Shown here one piece after another: positions 1 to 6,492 of a stretch of DNA of 8,947 nucleotides; position 1 is the first letter of the stretch, and each line of letters starts with the position of its first letter. Origin of the DNA: CAYFJO01 sp964343305 (GTDB lineage Bacteria; Planctomycetota; Planctomycetia; Pirellulales; Pirellulaceae); NCBI GenBank assembly GCA_964343305.1, contig CAYFJO010000438.1, positions 1-8,947 on the forward strand, written 5' to 3'. A program made the position numbers and the translations under genes. Under the pieces are notes generated by a model. It was not told where the DNA came from, did no database searches, and saw only the letters and a list, made by a program, of their open reading frames with translations.

Positions 1-446
1 TAGTAAACAAGGTCGTAGCGATAATCCGTGCCATGCGCGAAACTGCCTGCGACGCGCAACACGATTGGACTTCGGGAATTGTCCAGCGGTTTAGCTTCCA
101 GTTCGCTTCCGGACAATTTGATCTGGTCAATCCGCGCCGACATGCCGACGGTTGCCGTTCGCTGGTCGTCGGCAAATCCACCTTGGCAAAACGTCAACAA
201 TACGAGAAAGACGCCAGCCGCTGTCCAACGCCCCGAAGGGGCCGAACAAATCAGCCCAGGGCAACGCCCTGGGTTTTCGTCGGACAAAACATCAAGAGCC
301 CTGAAAGGGCGAAACAACCGAATGTGGGTTACGTTGTTTCGCCCTTTCAGGGCTCTCCAAATGCCGTTATCCCAAAGTCCCAGGGCGTTGCCCTGGGCTG
401 ATATGTTGGTGCCCCTTTGGGGCGGAAGAACGCTTGTACGTTGCAT
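1..446 (-). CDS. Secreted protein of the MoxR/DUF58 operon, 3' end cut by window edge; N-terminus carries an in-frame palindromic repeat
   Basis: The gene reads leftward from an ATG at 446-444 that overlaps the DUF58 stop (TGATG), a common translational-coupling arrangement. I translated every codon to the window edge: 148 residues and no stop. Residues 1-6 are MQRTSV. About residues 7-73 are encoded by the inverted palindromic repeat. Residues 74-92 (WTAAGVFLVLLTFCQGGFA) form a clear signal-peptide core with likely cleavage before DDQ. The mature part begins with RTATVGMSARIDQIKLSG and contains SPIVLRVAGSFAHGTDYRYD. This looks like a genuine extracytoplasmic domain, but I cannot name its family. 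Position after MoxR and DUF58 suggests an envelope protein of a Bat-like operon (inference). Removing the repeat part leaves a normal signal peptide beginning MQRTSV-RWTAAG. Alternative starts are TTG codons inside the repeat (317-315, 287-285), which have no convincing Shine-Dalgarno sequence. Confidence 0.75.
   Translation of the reverse strand, partial: MQRTSVLPPQRGTNISAQGNALGLWDNGIWRALKGRNNVTHIRLFRPFRALDVLSDENPGRCPGLICSAPSGRWTAAGVFLVLLTFCQGGFADDQRTATVGMSARIDQIKLSGSELEAKPLDNSRSPIVLRVAGSFAHGTDYRYDLVY
230..423. repeat. Inverted pair of three-hairpin palindromic repeat units (REP/BIME-like)
   Basis: Each unit carries three short palindromes. Left unit: GCCCC-GAA-GGGGC (230-242), CCCAGGGC-AAC-GCCCTGGG (255-273) and GCCCT-GAA-AGGGC (298-310). 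The right unit has the same three in reverse order and orientation: 341-353, 379-397 and 411-423. The units match as perfect 24-bp inverted repeats at 250-273/379-402 and at 295-318/333-356, with a 14-nt centre at 319-332. The stretches between hairpins (274-294 and 357-378) do not match. Conserved palindromes with variable spacers are typical of REP-type elements mobilised by RAYT transposases in other bacteria; none is visible here. I infer a dispersed family of which this is one copy pair. It lies inside the frame of the secreted-protein gene on the minus strand. Confidence 0.85.
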
Positions 447-1306
447 CACCTCGCCCCTCGGCCCAACAAATCGCGCGACTCAAAATAATACCTCAGCCGA
501 TGGACGAGCGGTTGATCGGTCTTGATCAACAGGTGGTCGATTCCGGCACGCTTCAATTCATGTTCGATTGTTTCCTGGTCGAGCCATTGTCGGCGGCCAT
601 GTGTGACAAATCCTTGTCCCGTTTCTGCTTCCTGCGCTCGAAACAAGCCACTCCCACGCAGGTGGACTTCGGCAGGATCTTGCAATTGCAAGACGACAAC
701 ATCGTGCATTTGAGCAAATGGCTTCAACGCCGTGATCGCATTCGAGTCGTGTAGATCGCTGAAAACAATTACCAACGCGCGACTCTTCAAACTAGGATTC
801 AACTCAGCAACTCGGCGAGCAAGGGTCGTGGTTTCGTCGTATCGAAATCGACGTAGGCGGTGCAGCCACTGCATGATCTGATCTTTGGATAAGCTCGGTT
901 TCACACGAAAGTCCCGACTGCCGACTCCAACTACTCCGACGGGACTGACACGATCGAGGCATGCCAAGGCAATACCACCGGCAATGTGGGCCGCCAACGC
1001 ATATTTACTCCGCGGCACGGAACTGATCGTCATCGAAGCTGACGTGTCAAGCAGCAAGTAACATGGCAGCCGTTTTGGTGCTTCATACTCCTTGACGAAG
1101 ACTTTGCCGGTTCGTGCGGTCACGCGCCAGTCAATCGTCCGAATCGGATCTCCGTATTGATATTGCCGAGACTGAACATATTCGATTCCAGCTCCGAGAA
1201 ACGGCGAACTATCCGTACCATAGCTAAGACTGCTGGCAAGTTTCTTCACGGCAATCAAGAACTGCCGTGAATCCAGCGTGTCGAGGTCTTGTAAGAAACC
1301 TTCCAT
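446..1306 (-). CDS. DUF58 family protein with VWA-like fold
   Basis: This 286-residue protein has the DUF58 signature: an N-terminal GIEYVQSRQYQYGD...RTIDWRVTAR block at about residues 40-65, the usual entry to this domain, followed by a VWA-type metal-site motif DTSAS at 87-91. SDLHD at 183-187 sits where VWA-like proteins place a second acidic strand end. No membrane segment or signal peptide is seen, so it is probably cytoplasmic, as is usual for short DUF58 proteins. DUF58 proteins are encoded next to MoxR ATPases and are thought to work with them, perhaps presenting targets for remodelling; the molecular role is not settled. An AGGA six bases upstream favours ATG at 1306 over the GTG one codon earlier. 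The AGGA overlaps the ATPase stop, so the two genes are tightly linked. Its own stop overlaps the next gene's ATG. Confidence 0.93.
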   Translation of the reverse strand: MEGFLQDLDTLDSRQFLIAVKKLASSLSYGTDSSPFLGAGIEYVQSRQYQYGDPIRTIDWRVTARTGKVFVKEYEAPKRLPCYLLLDTSASMTISSVPRSKYALAAHIAGGIALACLDRVSPVGVVGVGSRDFRVKPSLSKDQIMQWLHRLRRFRYDETTTLARRVAELNPSLKSRALVIVFSDLHDSNAITALKPFAQMHDVVVLQLQDPAEVHLRGSGLFRAQEAETGQGFVTHGRRQWLDQETIEHELKRAGIDHLLIKTDQPLVHRLRYYFESRDLLGRGAR

Positions 1307-1314
1307 CACAATTC

Positions 1315-2331
1315 CTACGCTTTCGCGGTTGTCGCGCCGATCTTGTTCAACATTTCATGCAGCACACCGGCACCAGTCAGTCCATCGGCCAGCGCTTCGT
1401 AGTTGAGACGAATGCGATGCAGGATCACGTCTTCGGCCAGTGCAAACAGATCTTCAGGAATTACATAGTCACGTTGATGGATCAACGCCCGAGCACGCGA
1501 CGCTTTGATCAACGAAATTCCCGCACGAGGACTTCCGCCCAATTCGATGGCTGGATGCTGGCGTGTGCGATTGACAATCTCGACCACATGTTCGAGAAAC
1601 GTATCGCTGACGTGCACATCGTGAACGGCTTCCATTGCGGCGACCAACTGTTCGTTTGATCCGACGGGAGTGTCGTCGATCATGTCAAACTCAGTCTGTG
1701 CAATCGCCCCGCGATCTTGACGACGAACACCAAGCGCCATGTTACGCCGAAGAATATCGCGTTCCTCGTTAGGTGTCGGATAATCGAGTCGATGACACAG
1801 CATGAACCGGTCCAATTGAGCTTCCGGCAATTCAAATGTGCCAGCCTGTTCGACAGGATTCTGCGTGGCCATCACTAGAAACGGCGCAGGCAGCGGATAA
1901 GTCTCGTTGCCGATCGTCACCTTGCGTTCTTGCATCGCTTCAAGCAAAGCCCCTTGTACCTTCGGAGCCGCCCGGTTGATTTCGTCGGCGAGTAGAAGAT
2001 TGGTAAAGATCGGACCTTTGTGAGTGCGAAATTCATTTGTCTTCTGATCGAGAATCTCCGACCCCAGAATATCGGACGGCAACAAGTCGATCGTGAACTG
2101 CACGCGGCTGAATGCAAGATCAATCGCGTTCGACACGGTTGCCGCCAGCAAGGTCTTGGCAATCCCGGGAACACCTTGCAAAAGCAAATGCCCACCCGTA
2201 AATAGTGCAATCAACAGCCGTTCAACAACCGTATCTTGTCCCACAACGATCGTCGCCACCCGCTCGCGAACATCACGAATGAACTGAAATGTCTCGGGCG
2301 TCGCAATCGGCGAGCCGTTTTCGTCAGGCAT
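1315..2331 (-). CDS. MoxR family AAA+ ATPase
   Basis: This 338-residue protein has all the landmarks of a MoxR AAA+ ATPase: Walker A GVPGIAKT (53-60), in the MoxR form with A before K; Walker B LLLADEINR (112-120); sensor 1 ATQNP (155-159); an arginine-finger region EAQLDRF (170-176); and sensor 2 GSPRAG (266-271). Length is normal for the family, and no membrane segment is present. MoxR ATPases are hexameric, chaperone-like machines that use ATP to activate or assemble partner proteins, often VWA-domain or envelope proteins. Here it is the first gene of an operon with DUF58 and a secreted protein, the classic partnership. AGGAG (plus strand 2341-2345 reads CTCCT) lies nine bases upstream of the ATG and supports this start. 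The specific client is unknown. Confidence 0.95.
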   Translation of the reverse strand: MPDENGSPIATPETFQFIRDVRERVATIVVGQDTVVERLLIALFTGGHLLLQGVPGIAKTLLAATVSNAIDLAFSRVQFTIDLLPSDILGSEILDQKTNEFRTHKGPIFTNLLLADEINRAAPKVQGALLEAMQERKVTIGNETYPLPAPFLVMATQNPVEQAGTFELPEAQLDRFMLCHRLDYPTPNEERDILRRNMALGVRRQDRGAIAQTEFDMIDDTPVGSNEQLVAAMEAVHDVHVSDTFLEHVVEIVNRTRQHPAIELGGSPRAGISLIKASRARALIHQRDYVIPEDLFALAEDVILHRIRLNYEALADGLTGAGVLHEMLNKIGATTAKA

Positions 2332-2367
2332 TGATGGAATCTCCTAGGTAGTAGCGCCAGGTCAACC

Positions 2368-2396
2368 ATCTTACGCTACGGGTCCAGGTGCCTCAA
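2368..2396 (-). promoter_or_regulatory. Possible promoter of the MoxR operon
   Basis: On the minus strand TTGAGG (2396-2391) is separated by 17 bases from TAAGAT (2373-2368), about 36 bases before the ATPase ATG. Each hexamer matches the sigma-70 consensus at four of six positions. The placement is sensible but the match is weak, and planctomycete promoters are poorly defined. Two overlapping small inverted repeats (TGACG-TTTAT-CGTCA at 2398-2412 and ACGTTT-ATCGTC-AAACGT at 2400-2417) lie just upstream and could be operator-like. Confidence 0.28.
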
Positions 2397-2506
2397 ATGA
2401 CGTTTATCGTCAAACGTTGCGGGCGGCACGGAAACATGTCGTGAATCGACGCCGCGCTGGCGTCAGCGGTTAGTCCACAGATTCATTATGCATCGCCGAT
2501 CGAAAG

Positions 2507-2535
2507 TTGACTCGGCATTGCGTGCCATCGATACT
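2507..2535 (+). promoter_or_regulatory. Candidate sigma-70 promoter for the sulfatase gene
   Basis: TTGACT (2507-2512, five of six consensus bases), a 17-base spacer and GATACT (2530-2535, four of six) would start transcription near 2542. That gives a leader of about 43 bases carrying GGAG at 2572-2575, nine bases before the ATG at 2585. The arrangement supports the short start of the sulfatase rather than the TTG at 2507, which coincides with the -35 box. Confidence 0.45.
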
Positions 2536-2584
2536 GGAGCAGGTTTCCAAAACTAGTTTGCAATTCAGACCGGAGTTACTGCAA

Positions 2585-3937
2585 ATGCGCTACTTTGTAA
2601 CTTGTTTCGTAGTCGTCATCTTTCTCGCGTCAACCGTCGTGACCTCGGCAAAGGATCAACTTGCTCCGAACATCGTTTTCATCCTTGCGGATGATTTGGG
2701 ATATGGGGATCTTGGTTGCTACGGTCATCCTGTTGCTAAAACGCCTAACATTGATCGACTTGCGGAGCAAGGCGTGCGGTTTACTCAGCACTATGCCAAC
2801 GGGCCAGAGTGCAGTCCGACGCGGACGGCCTTCTTAACTGGGCGGTATCAGCAGCGTGTGGGTGGTCTGGAATGTGCAATTGGTACGGGCAACGTGGGGC
2901 GATACGACGATGCGATTCGATTGGCCATGCAACGGGAATTGGGACTGCCAGCCGAACGAACCGTGATCCCGGGCGCGCTCCAACCGGCCGGCTATGTGTG
3001 CAGCGTGTTTGGCAAGTGGCACCTTGGCTACGAGCCGAAGTTCAATCCGATGGAACATGAATGGGATGAGTTTTTCGGATACCTCGGCGGCAACGTTCAC
3101 TATTTCAACCATCGAGAAACGAGTGACTTGCATGTACTCTTCCGAGGGCGACTGCCCGTTTATCGCAAGGGTTACATGACGCACTTGATCACCGACGACT
3201 CCATCGCATTCATCGAACGACACAAGGAACGGCCATTCTTTGCTTTCATCTCGCACGAGTGTCCGCACTTTCCCTTTCAAGGGCCGGATGACGATGAGAA
3301 GGTTGTCACCTCGGACAATTGGACCGCATTAGATGCCAAATCGTATGTGGCGATGCTGGAAGATCTCGATGCAGAAGTCGGGCGAGTTCTGAAAGCAATT
3401 GACAAAGCTGGCGTCGCGGAGAACACCGTGGTTGTCTTCGCCTCGGACAATGGCGGATTCAAGGGCGCGGCACACATGGAACCACTTCGCGGTGCAAAGA
3501 GCAGCACATTTGAAGGAGGCATACGTGTCCCGTTGATCATTCGCTGGCCGGGACGAATCGAGCCGGGTATCGTGAGCGACCAAGTATCGGCCACGTTTGA
3601 CCTGACTGCGTCATTTCTTACTTTGGCGGGAGCCAAAACCAGCAAGGACCAATTAGATGGTTACGATATCGTCCATCACGTTGCTGAAAAGCGTCACGAC
3701 TTTTCGCGGACGTTATTTTGGCGAGGCCGGCGTGGCGATCGAACATGGTCGGCGGTCCGCGACGGCAAAATGAAGTTTGTTCGCAAAGTCGAGGAAGGCA
3801 AAACCCAAGAATGGCTCTTCGACCTGGCTTGCGACATAGGTGAACAGAACGACTTGCTCGAAGAAAACAAGGACACCGTAGATCACATGAAACAACTACT
3901 AGCCAAATGGGAAAGCAAAGTCGAATCCACACGTTAG
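2585..3937 (+). CDS. Secreted formylglycine-dependent sulfatase (arylsulfatase family)
   Basis: This 450-residue sulfatase has an N-terminal signal peptide (MRYFVTCFVVVIFLASTVVTSA) followed by PNIVFILADDLGYGDLG at 28-44, whose aspartates bind the active-site calcium. The catalytic motif CSPTR (76-80) is the CxPxR form in which cysteine is converted to formylglycine by an FGE/sulfatase-maturating enzyme. Further family blocks are GKWHLG (143-148), SDNGG (287-291) and LRGAKSSTFEGGIRVP (301-316). It hydrolyses sulfate esters outside the cytoplasm, probably on carbohydrates. Secreted sulfatases are strikingly abundant in marine planctomycetes, where they remove sulfate from algal polysaccharides. 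The substrate cannot be told from sequence alone. The start is chosen from the GGAG nine bases upstream and the clean signal peptide; an in-frame extension to TTG 2507 would overlap the likely promoter. It is monocistronic and convergent with the next gene. Confidence 0.95.
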   Translation: MRYFVTCFVVVIFLASTVVTSAKDQLAPNIVFILADDLGYGDLGCYGHPVAKTPNIDRLAEQGVRFTQHYANGPECSPTRTAFLTGRYQQRVGGLECAIGTGNVGRYDDAIRLAMQRELGLPAERTVIPGALQPAGYVCSVFGKWHLGYEPKFNPMEHEWDEFFGYLGGNVHYFNHRETSDLHVLFRGRLPVYRKGYMTHLITDDSIAFIERHKERPFFAFISHECPHFPFQGPDDDEKVVTSDNWTALDAKSYVAMLEDLDAEVGRVLKAIDKAGVAENTVVVFASDNGGFKGAAHMEPLRGAKSSTFEGGIRVPLIIRWPGRIEPGIVSDQVSATFDLTASFLTLAGAKTSKDQLDGYDIVHHVAEKRHDFSRTLFWRGRRGDRTWSAVRDGKMKFVRKVEEGKTQEWLFDLACDIGEQNDLLEENKDTVDHMKQLLAKWESKVESTR

Positions 3938-4049
3938 TGGTCGGCATTTGGAAGAACAGACGAAGCTGAATCGCCCGTATAGCCACATCCCGTTTTCTGG
4001 TCTTGGTTGACGTTGATCGCGGCGCTCGCGTGGTTCATGCTGTCGACGT

Positions 4050-4760
4050 TTACCAAATTCGCGGAACAAGACGCCAGCGAACGTTGTTCGCGTATTCTTC
4101 GTAACCGTCGAGTTCGCGGATGAGGAGTTGATCTTCCTTGGCGGTACGGTAGACAAGGAGTATTACGACTATGGCCGCGACAGCGACACCCAACCACGAA
4201 CCAATCGCCAAGTGAAATCCGATCCACATTAGCGTGATCCCGACGTAGCCGGGATGGCGGACGAATCGATAAGGGCCTGAGCTAACGACACGATGTCCAC
4301 GTTCGCTCTGAATCCGGACGACCTTGGAAAAAAACGTGTTGACCGCCATGGCCCATGTCGTGATGGCCATGCCGATTGCGGTCGCTACGAGCCCCATCAT
4401 GTGGAGAACGAACGGCAATTTGTCCGACCAGTGGAATCGTCCCACGTCGAGTGGTGTGACCAGCATGTTCGCAAGAAAAACAACGGCCAGCAGGGAAAGC
4501 AAGATGCGGTCCCATAGCGGCGCTCCTGGGCCGGGCTTGAGTCGTTCGCGGATCAGACCTGAATCTCTCCGGATCACAATCAAACACGTCATGTGCGCAG
4601 TAGAAAACACGCTCATGGTCGCCCAGACCCACGGCAGGTCGATCCGACCCGCAACGCCAAACATGAAACCACTCATCAAGCCGTAAATCGATAGGCAGAT
4701 CAGGACCATGAGCGCGGTGGAAAACGGCGGCTTGTCGTGCGTGACTTGAGGCTCGTTCAT
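4050..4760 (-). CDS. Membrane methyltransferase of the isoprenylcysteine carboxyl methyltransferase-like family
   Basis: The 236-residue protein is mostly hydrophobic, with likely membrane spans at about 14-36, 42-62, 84-103, 116-138 and 174-203. The conserved C-terminal half carries the family signature: SERGHRVVSSGPYRFVRHPGYVG (about 152-174) and then KEDQLLIRELDGYEEYANNV running into RWRLVPRIW at the end. In this family (ICMT, PEMT and related small membrane methyltransferases) the RHPxY and EE/GYxxY elements form the S-adenosylmethionine site. Bacterial members have varied or unknown substrates, such as lipids, isoprenoids or small molecules, so no specific reaction is claimed. Upstream, TTGCCA and CATAAA spaced by 17 bases (minus strand 4797-4769) resemble a promoter, but would start transcription almost at the ATG. 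It converges with the sulfatase across a 112-base gap with no convincing terminator. Confidence 0.87.
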   Translation of the reverse strand: MNEPQVTHDKPPFSTALMVLICLSIYGLMSGFMFGVAGRIDLPWVWATMSVFSTAHMTCLIVIRRDSGLIRERLKPGPGAPLWDRILLSLLAVVFLANMLVTPLDVGRFHWSDKLPFVLHMMGLVATAIGMAITTWAMAVNTFFSKVVRIQSERGHRVVSSGPYRFVRHPGYVGITLMWIGFHLAIGSWLGVAVAAIVVILLVYRTAKEDQLLIRELDGYEEYANNVRWRLVPRIW

Positions 4761-5137
4761 TGCCTTCGTTTATGACGGCTCGGTCGTTAGCTGGCAACAC
4801 ACCTATCGTTGGCTGACGTCGTCCACCTTTGCCTGGCTGCGGGCGTCGCTGATCTAGGGGAAAACCGAAAATGCGTCGAATTACCGGGCATCCCGCAATA
4901 ATTTGAGTAGTTTATCGGATGTGCCACGGAAGACGGAGTGTCGTTGGTATGCCGTAGTCGCTTGCAGGTCGTCGTCTGACAAGGGATGTTGTTGACTGCG
5001 ACGTCGCAATCGGCTCGCGACGGTCGCTGTGATTCGGAAACAGCGACATGGCCAAATCAAACAGGACAACGGTTACGAGTCGTCTCTGTTCACACGTATT
5101 GAGCCCAACCCATCCCCAAGAAACGATGGAGATCACT
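4761..5137. other. 377-base intergenic region between divergent genes
   Basis: This stretch separates the divergent membrane methyltransferase (-) and enolase-family (+) genes. Short open frames across it show no recognisable protein motif and no good ribosome-binding site, so I do not call a gene. Its only clear structure is the palindrome cluster at 4997-5047, described separately. GGAG at 5128-5131 is the ribosome-binding site of the downstream gene. Confidence 0.5.
4997..5047. promoter_or_regulatory. Cluster of GCGAC/GTCGC palindromes upstream of the enolase-family gene
   Basis: Within 51 bases there is a perfect 12-base palindrome TGCGACGTCGCA (4997-5008), a second palindrome GCGAC-G-GTCGC (5017-5027), and an 8-bp inverted repeat GTCGCTGT (5023-5030) / ACAGCGAC (5040-5047) with a 9-base loop. 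GCGAC or its complement occurs five times in alternating orientation. This could be an operator array for a dimeric regulator of the gene starting at 5138, or RNA hairpins in its leader. No regulator gene is present in the window. Confidence 0.4.
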
Positions 5138-6376
5138 ATGCACCGCAGAGCGTTCCTCAAAGCCGGCATTGCTGGTGCCGCCGCCCACGTCTTCGGACAT
5201 TCACTATTCCCAACAGAACTTCGGGCAAAGATCCCGGACGGTCTGAAAGTCACCGCGCTGAAAGTCATTCCGGTCTGGACCGGCTCGATGAACTACGTGT
5301 TTGTCAAACTCTACACAAACCATGGGATCACCGGTGTGGGAGAAGGCGGCATCCGTGGTAGGGCCGCGACGATGATTGCTGCAATCAAAGAGCACGAACG
5401 ATATATCGTCGGTAAGAACCCGATGGAGATCGAAAAACACTGGCAAGCGATGTATCGCTGGCCGCGGTGGCGCGGCGGGCCGATCCTGAACAGTGCTGTG
5501 AGTGCCGTGGACATCGCGTTGTGGGACATCGCCGGCAAGGTCCTGGATGCTCCCGTTTATCAACTCTTGGGAGGCGCGGCCAAGAAGAAGATCCGACTTT
5601 ACATTGGCGGTGGCTCGGCCGAGGACGTCCATCGGGCCAAAGAGCAGGGCTTTACGGCGGTCAAGACCGGTCCCCGCCTCGCCGCGGGTGGTGTCATCAA
5701 GCAGCCGTTCGATGTAAAAGCCGAAATCACACGCCTTCGGCAAATGCGCGACGCTGCCGGCGATGACTTCGATATTCTCTACGACGCACACACTCAGTTT
5801 AAGCCCGAGATGGCTCTTGAATTCTGTACACGCGTGGAAGAACTGCGTCCGTTTTTTGTCGAGGAACCGATGCTCACGTCGGACCTCGGCAAAATGAAGT
5901 GGCTGTCCGATCGCGTCAAGGTCCCGCTCTGTCAGGGCGAGAGCCAATTCACGAAGTTCGGTCTTCAAGAAATGATCGACCGGCATTTGACCAGCTACGT
6001 GAATCCCGACGTCATTCACGCGGGCGGGATCACGGAATGCAAGAAGATCGCGTCGATGGCCGAAGCGCACTTCATCGACGTCGCACTACACAACGCGCAA
6101 AGCCCCGTCATGACATTGGCTGGGTTACATGTCAATGCATGCACGACGAACTGCGTCATCCACGAGTTCAACCAGGCACGCAAATACGCCTACTGGGAGG
6201 AAGAACTCTACGGCGGCGTCCACATCAAGTACTCCAGCGGATACGCCGAGCTGCCACCCGGACCGGGTCTGGGGATCGACATCGACGAAGAAGCGGCGAA
6301 GAAACGTCCGGCTCGTCCGTTTGCTAAGACTCGCGGGACGTTGCAGTGGCCTGACGGATCCGTCGGTGACACATAA
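5138..6376 (+). CDS. Exported enolase-superfamily protein, galactonate dehydratase-like (mandelate racemase/muconate lactonizing enzyme family)
   Basis: The 412-residue protein starts with a Tat-type signal: HRRAFLKAG (2-10), then an alanine/glycine-rich segment. The capping domain follows, with GGPILNSAVSAVDIALWDIAGK at about 113-134. In the barrel, AVKTGP (K176), YDAH (D216, H218), FFVEEP (241-244) and CQGES (E268) match the metal-binding and catalytic positions, and VALHN places H318 as the second histidine. The DxH motif plus the late histidine, and HAGGITECKKIASMAEA at 294-310, point to the D-galactonate dehydratase branch. Such enzymes dehydrate sugar acids to 2-keto-3-deoxy acids in the cytoplasm, so a secretion signal is unusual. 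Exact substrate is unknown. GGAG six bases upstream supports ATG 5138; ATG 5048 would bury the Tat motif. The gene seems monocistronic. Confidence 0.92.
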   Translation: MHRRAFLKAGIAGAAAHVFGHSLFPTELRAKIPDGLKVTALKVIPVWTGSMNYVFVKLYTNHGITGVGEGGIRGRAATMIAAIKEHERYIVGKNPMEIEKHWQAMYRWPRWRGGPILNSAVSAVDIALWDIAGKVLDAPVYQLLGGAAKKKIRLYIGGGSAEDVHRAKEQGFTAVKTGPRLAAGGVIKQPFDVKAEITRLRQMRDAAGDDFDILYDAHTQFKPEMALEFCTRVEELRPFFVEEPMLTSDLGKMKWLSDRVKVPLCQGESQFTKFGLQEMIDRHLTSYVNPDVIHAGGITECKKIASMAEAHFIDVALHNAQSPVMTLAGLHVNACTTNCVIHEFNQARKYAYWEEELYGGVHIKYSSGYAELPPGPGLGIDIDEEAAKKRPARPFAKTRGTLQWPDGSVGDT

Positions 6377-6470
6377 CATCGTTGTTCGGATGGCGGCCAT
6401 CGCAGATGGAATCTCGACTTTGGTGTTCACAAACGGTGGAACTTCGAAACGTATCACAAAACGCACGAGT

Positions 6471-6492
6471 AAACTGAACAGCAGTTTGTTTT
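6471..6492 (+). terminator. Weak hairpin with T-tract after the enolase-family gene
   Basis: AAACTG-AACAG-CAGTTT (6471-6487) followed by GTTTT resembles a small intrinsic terminator for the plus-strand gene ending at 6376. The stem is only six base pairs and AT-rich, so it is doubtful. It lies just before the stop codon of the converging minus-strand gene. Confidence 0.3.

Noticed and set aside
227..433. AACGC at 227-231 and 429-433 flanking the repeat, as a target-site duplication
   Set aside because: A duplication there would imply a net gain of 202 bases, which is not a multiple of three; reversing it would put the signal peptide out of frame with ATG 446. A five-base match is easily chance.
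28..754. Plus-strand open frames over the repeat and the DUF58 gene (for example 28-525, 33-401, 434-754)
   Set aside because: They run through the palindromic repeat or antisense to DUF58, have no ribosome-binding site or domain signal, and the minus-strand frame has the signal peptide and operon context.
3934..4227. Minus-strand frame downstream of the methyltransferase, in the convergent gap with the sulfatase
   Set aside because: Its N-terminal half is a shadow of the methyltransferase, the rest shows no recognisable motif, and there is no good start in the gap.
4282..4800. 172-residue minus-strand frame overlapping the membrane methyltransferase
   Set aside because: It is an out-of-frame shadow rich in Arg and His, with no motif; the methyltransferase frame has clear family signatures and TM helices.
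4881..5069. Minus-strand 62-residue frame in the methyltransferase/enolase-family spacer
   Set aside because: No convincing ribosome-binding site, no motif, and it crosses the palindrome cluster; not enough to call a gene.
5204..6070. Long antisense frame (288 residues) within the enolase-family gene
   Set aside because: Antisense shadow of a well-supported gene, with no domain signal.
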